Part shown: piece by piece, positions 61,974-64,000 of the stretch | Layout of the letters: each line of letters begins with the position of its first letter | Position numbering within the stretch: the stretch's first letter is position 1 | DNA from: Prosthecobacter gellanilyticus | GTDB lineage: Bacteria > Verrucomicrobiota > Verrucomicrobiia > Verrucomicrobiales > Verrucomicrobiaceae | DNA: 64,000 nucleotides | Direction of reading: 5' to 3' | Assembly (NCBI RefSeq): GCF_007992435.1 | Contig: NZ_BKAG01000002.1 | Span: 248,001-312,000, forward strand | Translations under genes and position numbers: made by a program | Notes under the pieces: generated by a model | Told to the model about the DNA's origin: nothing | What the model saw: only the letters and a program-made list of their open reading frames with translations | Databases searched by the model: none

Positions 61974-62387
61974 ATGAATACCAAGATGTACGTGGGCAAC
62001 CTGCCCTTTAGCGCCATGGAGTCTGACATCCGTGAGCTCTTCTCCCAATACGGCACCGTGACGGATGTTTTCCTTCCGATCGACCGTGTGACCGGCCGCC
62101 CTCGTGGCTTCGCCTTCGTGACCATGGACACTCCGACCGCCATGGAAGAGGCCATCAAGGGCCTGAATGAAAAAGACTTCATGGGTCGCCCTCTGGCCAT
62201 CAATGAAGCTCGTCCGAAAGAAGATCGTCCTGCTTATAGCGGTGGCGGTGGCGGCGGCGGCGGTGGTCGCGGCGGCTACGGTGGTGGCGGCGGCGGCGGT
62301 GGCCGTGGTGGCTACGGCGGCGGCGGTGGTGGCGGCGGCGGCGGTGGCCGTGGTGGCTACGGCGGTGGCCGTGAGGATCGCTATTGA
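61974..62387 (+). CDS. Glycine-rich RNA-binding protein (RRM)
   Basis: 137 residues. One RRM domain with RNP2 MYVGNL (5-10) and RNP1 RGFAFVTM (44-51), followed by a tail of Gly with Arg-Gly and Tyr (about 83-137). Such proteins bind single-stranded RNA and in bacteria act in cold adaptation or RNA turnover. The 221-base non-coding leader and the hairpin next to the start codon are consistent with post-transcriptional autocontrol. A strong terminator follows the stop. Confidence 0.92.
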   Translation: MNTKMYVGNLPFSAMESDIRELFSQYGTVTDVFLPIDRVTGRPRGFAFVTMDTPTAMEEAIKGLNEKDFMGRPLAINEARPKEDRPAYSGGGGGGGGGRGGYGGGGGGGGRGGYGGGGGGGGGGGRGGYGGGREDRY

Positions 62388-62423
62388 TCCGACTCCGGGA
62401 TTCTTCATCCCATTCCTTCAGAA

Positions 62424-62451
62424 GCACGACCCTGCCGGGTCGTGCTTTTTT
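62424..62451 (+). terminator. Intrinsic terminator of the RRM gene
   Basis: GCACGACCC (62424-62432) pairs with GGGTCGTGC (62437-62445), loop TGCC, then six T (62446-62451). This is the strongest intrinsic terminator in the window. Confidence 0.92.
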
Positions 62452-62511
62452 GTTGGTCTGCATGGCTCGCTGACCTTTTCGGTCCCTGCCGTGCCTGGTG
62501 TTTATGTCCGA

Positions 62512-63429
62512 TCAGCCCTTCGGGGCATTACCAGCACCCTTTGCTTTTCCCGACGCCACGACCCCGTGGCAGCCTGCGAGGATCAGCGCCGCGCCGAGGC
62601 TCTGCATCAGGGTGAAGGTCTCCGCGAAGAGCAGGCACCCACCTGCTGTGATCAGCAGTGGCAGCAGCATTTGAAACGCGCCCCCGACACTCACCGGCAA
62701 ATAGCGGAAACCTTCCGTCATGCCCAGTTGCCCGCATGAAGCTGCCAGGGCTGCGAAGGTGAGCAATGCCACATCTGTGAGTCCAGGCCACGGGTGCATC
62801 ACACAAAAGGGCAGCGCCAGAAGGCCGGCATACAGGCACTGGCTGGCGAAGATGGTGCCGCTGGTCTCGGTGCGCGTGAGCTGCCGGATGACCACCACCA
62901 CACAAGCCGCCACCAGCGCACCGCCGATGGCGATCATCTCATGCATGCCGAGATGAGCCGCGTGACCTTTTTCGATCTCGGTGATGAGCGCGATGCCTGC
63001 GATCGCCAGCAGCAGGCCGATGATTTTGCGCATGGTCAGCACCTCTCCGAGCAGCGGCACTGCCATGAGAGCCGCCCAGATGGACCAGGTGTTGCCAATC
63101 AGCGTGGCCTTGCCTGCGCCGAGCACGGGCAGCGTGGTGTAATAAGCCGCTGTGCCGATGGCGCCCAGCACACCGCGTGAGACGAGCAAACGTCCTGTGG
63201 CCGCGCGCTTGAAACTCACCTTGCCTCCCGGGCCGTAGATCACTGCCACGACGATCATCCCTATCGACGCGCGAAAGAACAGCGCCCACCAGGGGCTCAC
63301 CCCTCGCGTGCTGCCCAGATGCTTCACCAGGAGCGCCATGGCTGTGAACCCCACCAGGGAGATCAGCATCCACGACGAACCACGACGAAAGTCATAGCCA
63401 TCAGGATCGACGGATGCGGGGTTGGACAC
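62512..63429 (-). CDS. EamA/DMT-family permease
   Basis: About 305 residues if the GTG at 63427-63429 is used; an ATG at 63367-63369 would place the first helix right at the start, and the frame is open further upstream to 63525. Ten hydrophobic segments form two EamA repeats (MLISLVGFTAMALLVKHLG ... PLLGEVLTMRKIIGLLLAIAGIAL and a second set ending LFAETFTLMQSLGAALILAGCHGVV). These transporters export metabolites such as amino acids or nucleosides. It is divergent from the Tat gene at 63519. Confidence 0.8.
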   Translation of the reverse strand: MSNPASVDPDGYDFRRGSSWMLISLVGFTAMALLVKHLGSTRGVSPWWALFFRASIGMIVVAVIYGPGGKVSFKRAATGRLLVSRGVLGAIGTAAYYTTLPVLGAGKATLIGNTWSIWAALMAVPLLGEVLTMRKIIGLLLAIAGIALITEIEKGHAAHLGMHEMIAIGGALVAACVVVVIRQLTRTETSGTIFASQCLYAGLLALPFCVMHPWPGLTDVALLTFAALAASCGQLGMTEGFRYLPVSVGGAFQMLLPLLITAGGCLLFAETFTLMQSLGAALILAGCHGVVASGKAKGAGNAPKG

Positions 63430-63518
63430 GCCCTTGTTTGGCGCGATGTCCGTATGAATGCAAGAAGCGGCGTGGTTCCTGCATTGACGATGCCTCCAAA
63501 ACAGAAAAGATTCCTGAT

Positions 63519-64000
63519 ATGACACGCCGTCATCTGCTCACCTCCGCCACGGCCTTGCTGGCTGTGCCAGAGAGTGTGCGTGCGGCGCTGGCGGGGCGGC
63601 GCCTGGGCATGGTCATCCACTCCTTTGCGCATCGTTGGCGCTCAAAGCACTCCAGTGTGAAGTTCCGCCCCTTTCTGGATGTGCTGGACGTGATGGACTA
63701 CCTCAAGGACCTGGGCTCCAGCAGCCTGCAGATCGGTGTGGATGGCCTGACGCTCGACATGGCGCACGAGGCCCGCGCCACCAGCGAATCCTATGACATG
63801 CGGCTGGAGGGCATCGTGAGCCTGCCTCGCAGTGAAGGCGATGTCGACCGCTTCACCCGCGACCTGCGCCTGGGGAAGGAAGCCGGCATGTCCATCTTTC
63901 GTGTCGCCGCAGGAGGCCGGCGCTATGAGATCTTCAACAGCCGCGTTGCCTTTGAGACGTGGCTCACCACCACGCGCAAAGCATTGGAACTGGCGGAGTC
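63519..64000 (+). CDS. Tat-type sugar phosphate isomerase/epimerase-like protein (partial)
   Basis: The frame runs off the window. The ATG at 63519 begins a short Tat-like signal (MTRRHLLTSATALLAVPESVRAALA). The following TIM-barrel pattern (GRRLGMVIHSFAHRW ... FLDVLDVMDYLKDLGSSSLQIGVDG ... GMSIFRVAAGGRR) resembles xylose-isomerase-like / AP-endonuclease-2 barrel proteins common in Verrucomicrobia and Planctomycetes. About 160 residues are visible. Confidence 0.55.
   Translation, partial: MTRRHLLTSATALLAVPESVRAALAGRRLGMVIHSFAHRWRSKHSSVKFRPFLDVLDVMDYLKDLGSSSLQIGVDGLTLDMAHEARATSESYDMRLEGIVSLPRSEGDVDRFTRDLRLGKEAGMSIFRVAAGGRRYEIFNSRVAFETWLTTTRKALELAE

Overview
The window looks like a chromosomal segment of a Verrucomicrobiota bacterium, probably Verrucomicrobiaceae (Prosthecobacter-like). 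Three things point that way. There are a DUF1501 Tat protein, a Minf_1886-family protein and very large secreted FG-GAP/choice-of-anchor proteins. There is an Akkermansia-like type IV pilus/type II secretion cluster built around a single PilT-type ATPase. Codon use is GC-rich over almost all genes. The phylum call is inference from gene families. I see no rRNA, tRNA, CRISPR array, prophage or intact insertion sequence.

Layout. 1-6.6 kb: the end of an SLC13-type permease, a lipoprotein, a DUF1501 protein, and a two-component system (NarL-type regulator plus HisKA_3 kinase) with a structured leader. Three copies of a repeated, hairpin-rich, terminator-bearing sequence lie here and are proposed as an undescribed small RNA family. 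A small low-GC patch carries a transposase-like HTH gene. 6.6-18.2 kb: housekeeping and envelope genes (prmA, a large secreted alpha/beta hydrolase, thrH, purU, a SUKH-like protein, opgG, a ferritin-like protein, ispH, a winged-helix regulator with a membrane partner, an N-formylglutamate amidohydrolase-like protein, an L,D-transpeptidase). Three copies of a 17-bp palindrome link the winged-helix operon to ispH. 18.2-24.6 kb: a candidate ~80-nt hairpin RNA and a 2027-residue secreted protein with 14 FG-GAP-like repeats. 24.8-45.2 kb: a SWIM/SNF2 helicase, an SMP-30-like protein and an esterase, an Na+/H+-antiporter-like permease, an AMP-forming ligase with a degenerate acyltransferase domain, LutA-like, B12/radical SAM, a VWA repeat protein, a beta-CASP nuclease and several hypotheticals. 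45.3-57.5 kb: a pilus/secretion locus with a divergent secretin, then pseudopilin, PilT, PilM/N/O/P-like proteins, three more pilin-like proteins and PilC/GspF. 57.5-64 kb: a small secreted protein, a gene split by one in-frame stop, a CPBP protease, a Gln-rich coiled-coil membrane protein, a glycine-rich RRM protein with a hairpin leader, an EamA permease and the start of a Tat-type sugar-phosphate-isomerase-like gene.

How it fits together. The pilus genes form one cluster with short gaps and start/stop overlaps. They would build an inner-membrane platform, pseudopilus and outer-membrane secretin, but no extension ATPase or prepilin peptidase is encoded here. Intergenic DNA is rich in short degenerate tandem arrays with 10-bp or 7-bp period. 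One such decamer array, in inverted arrangement, has become the coding sequence of a prepilin leader.
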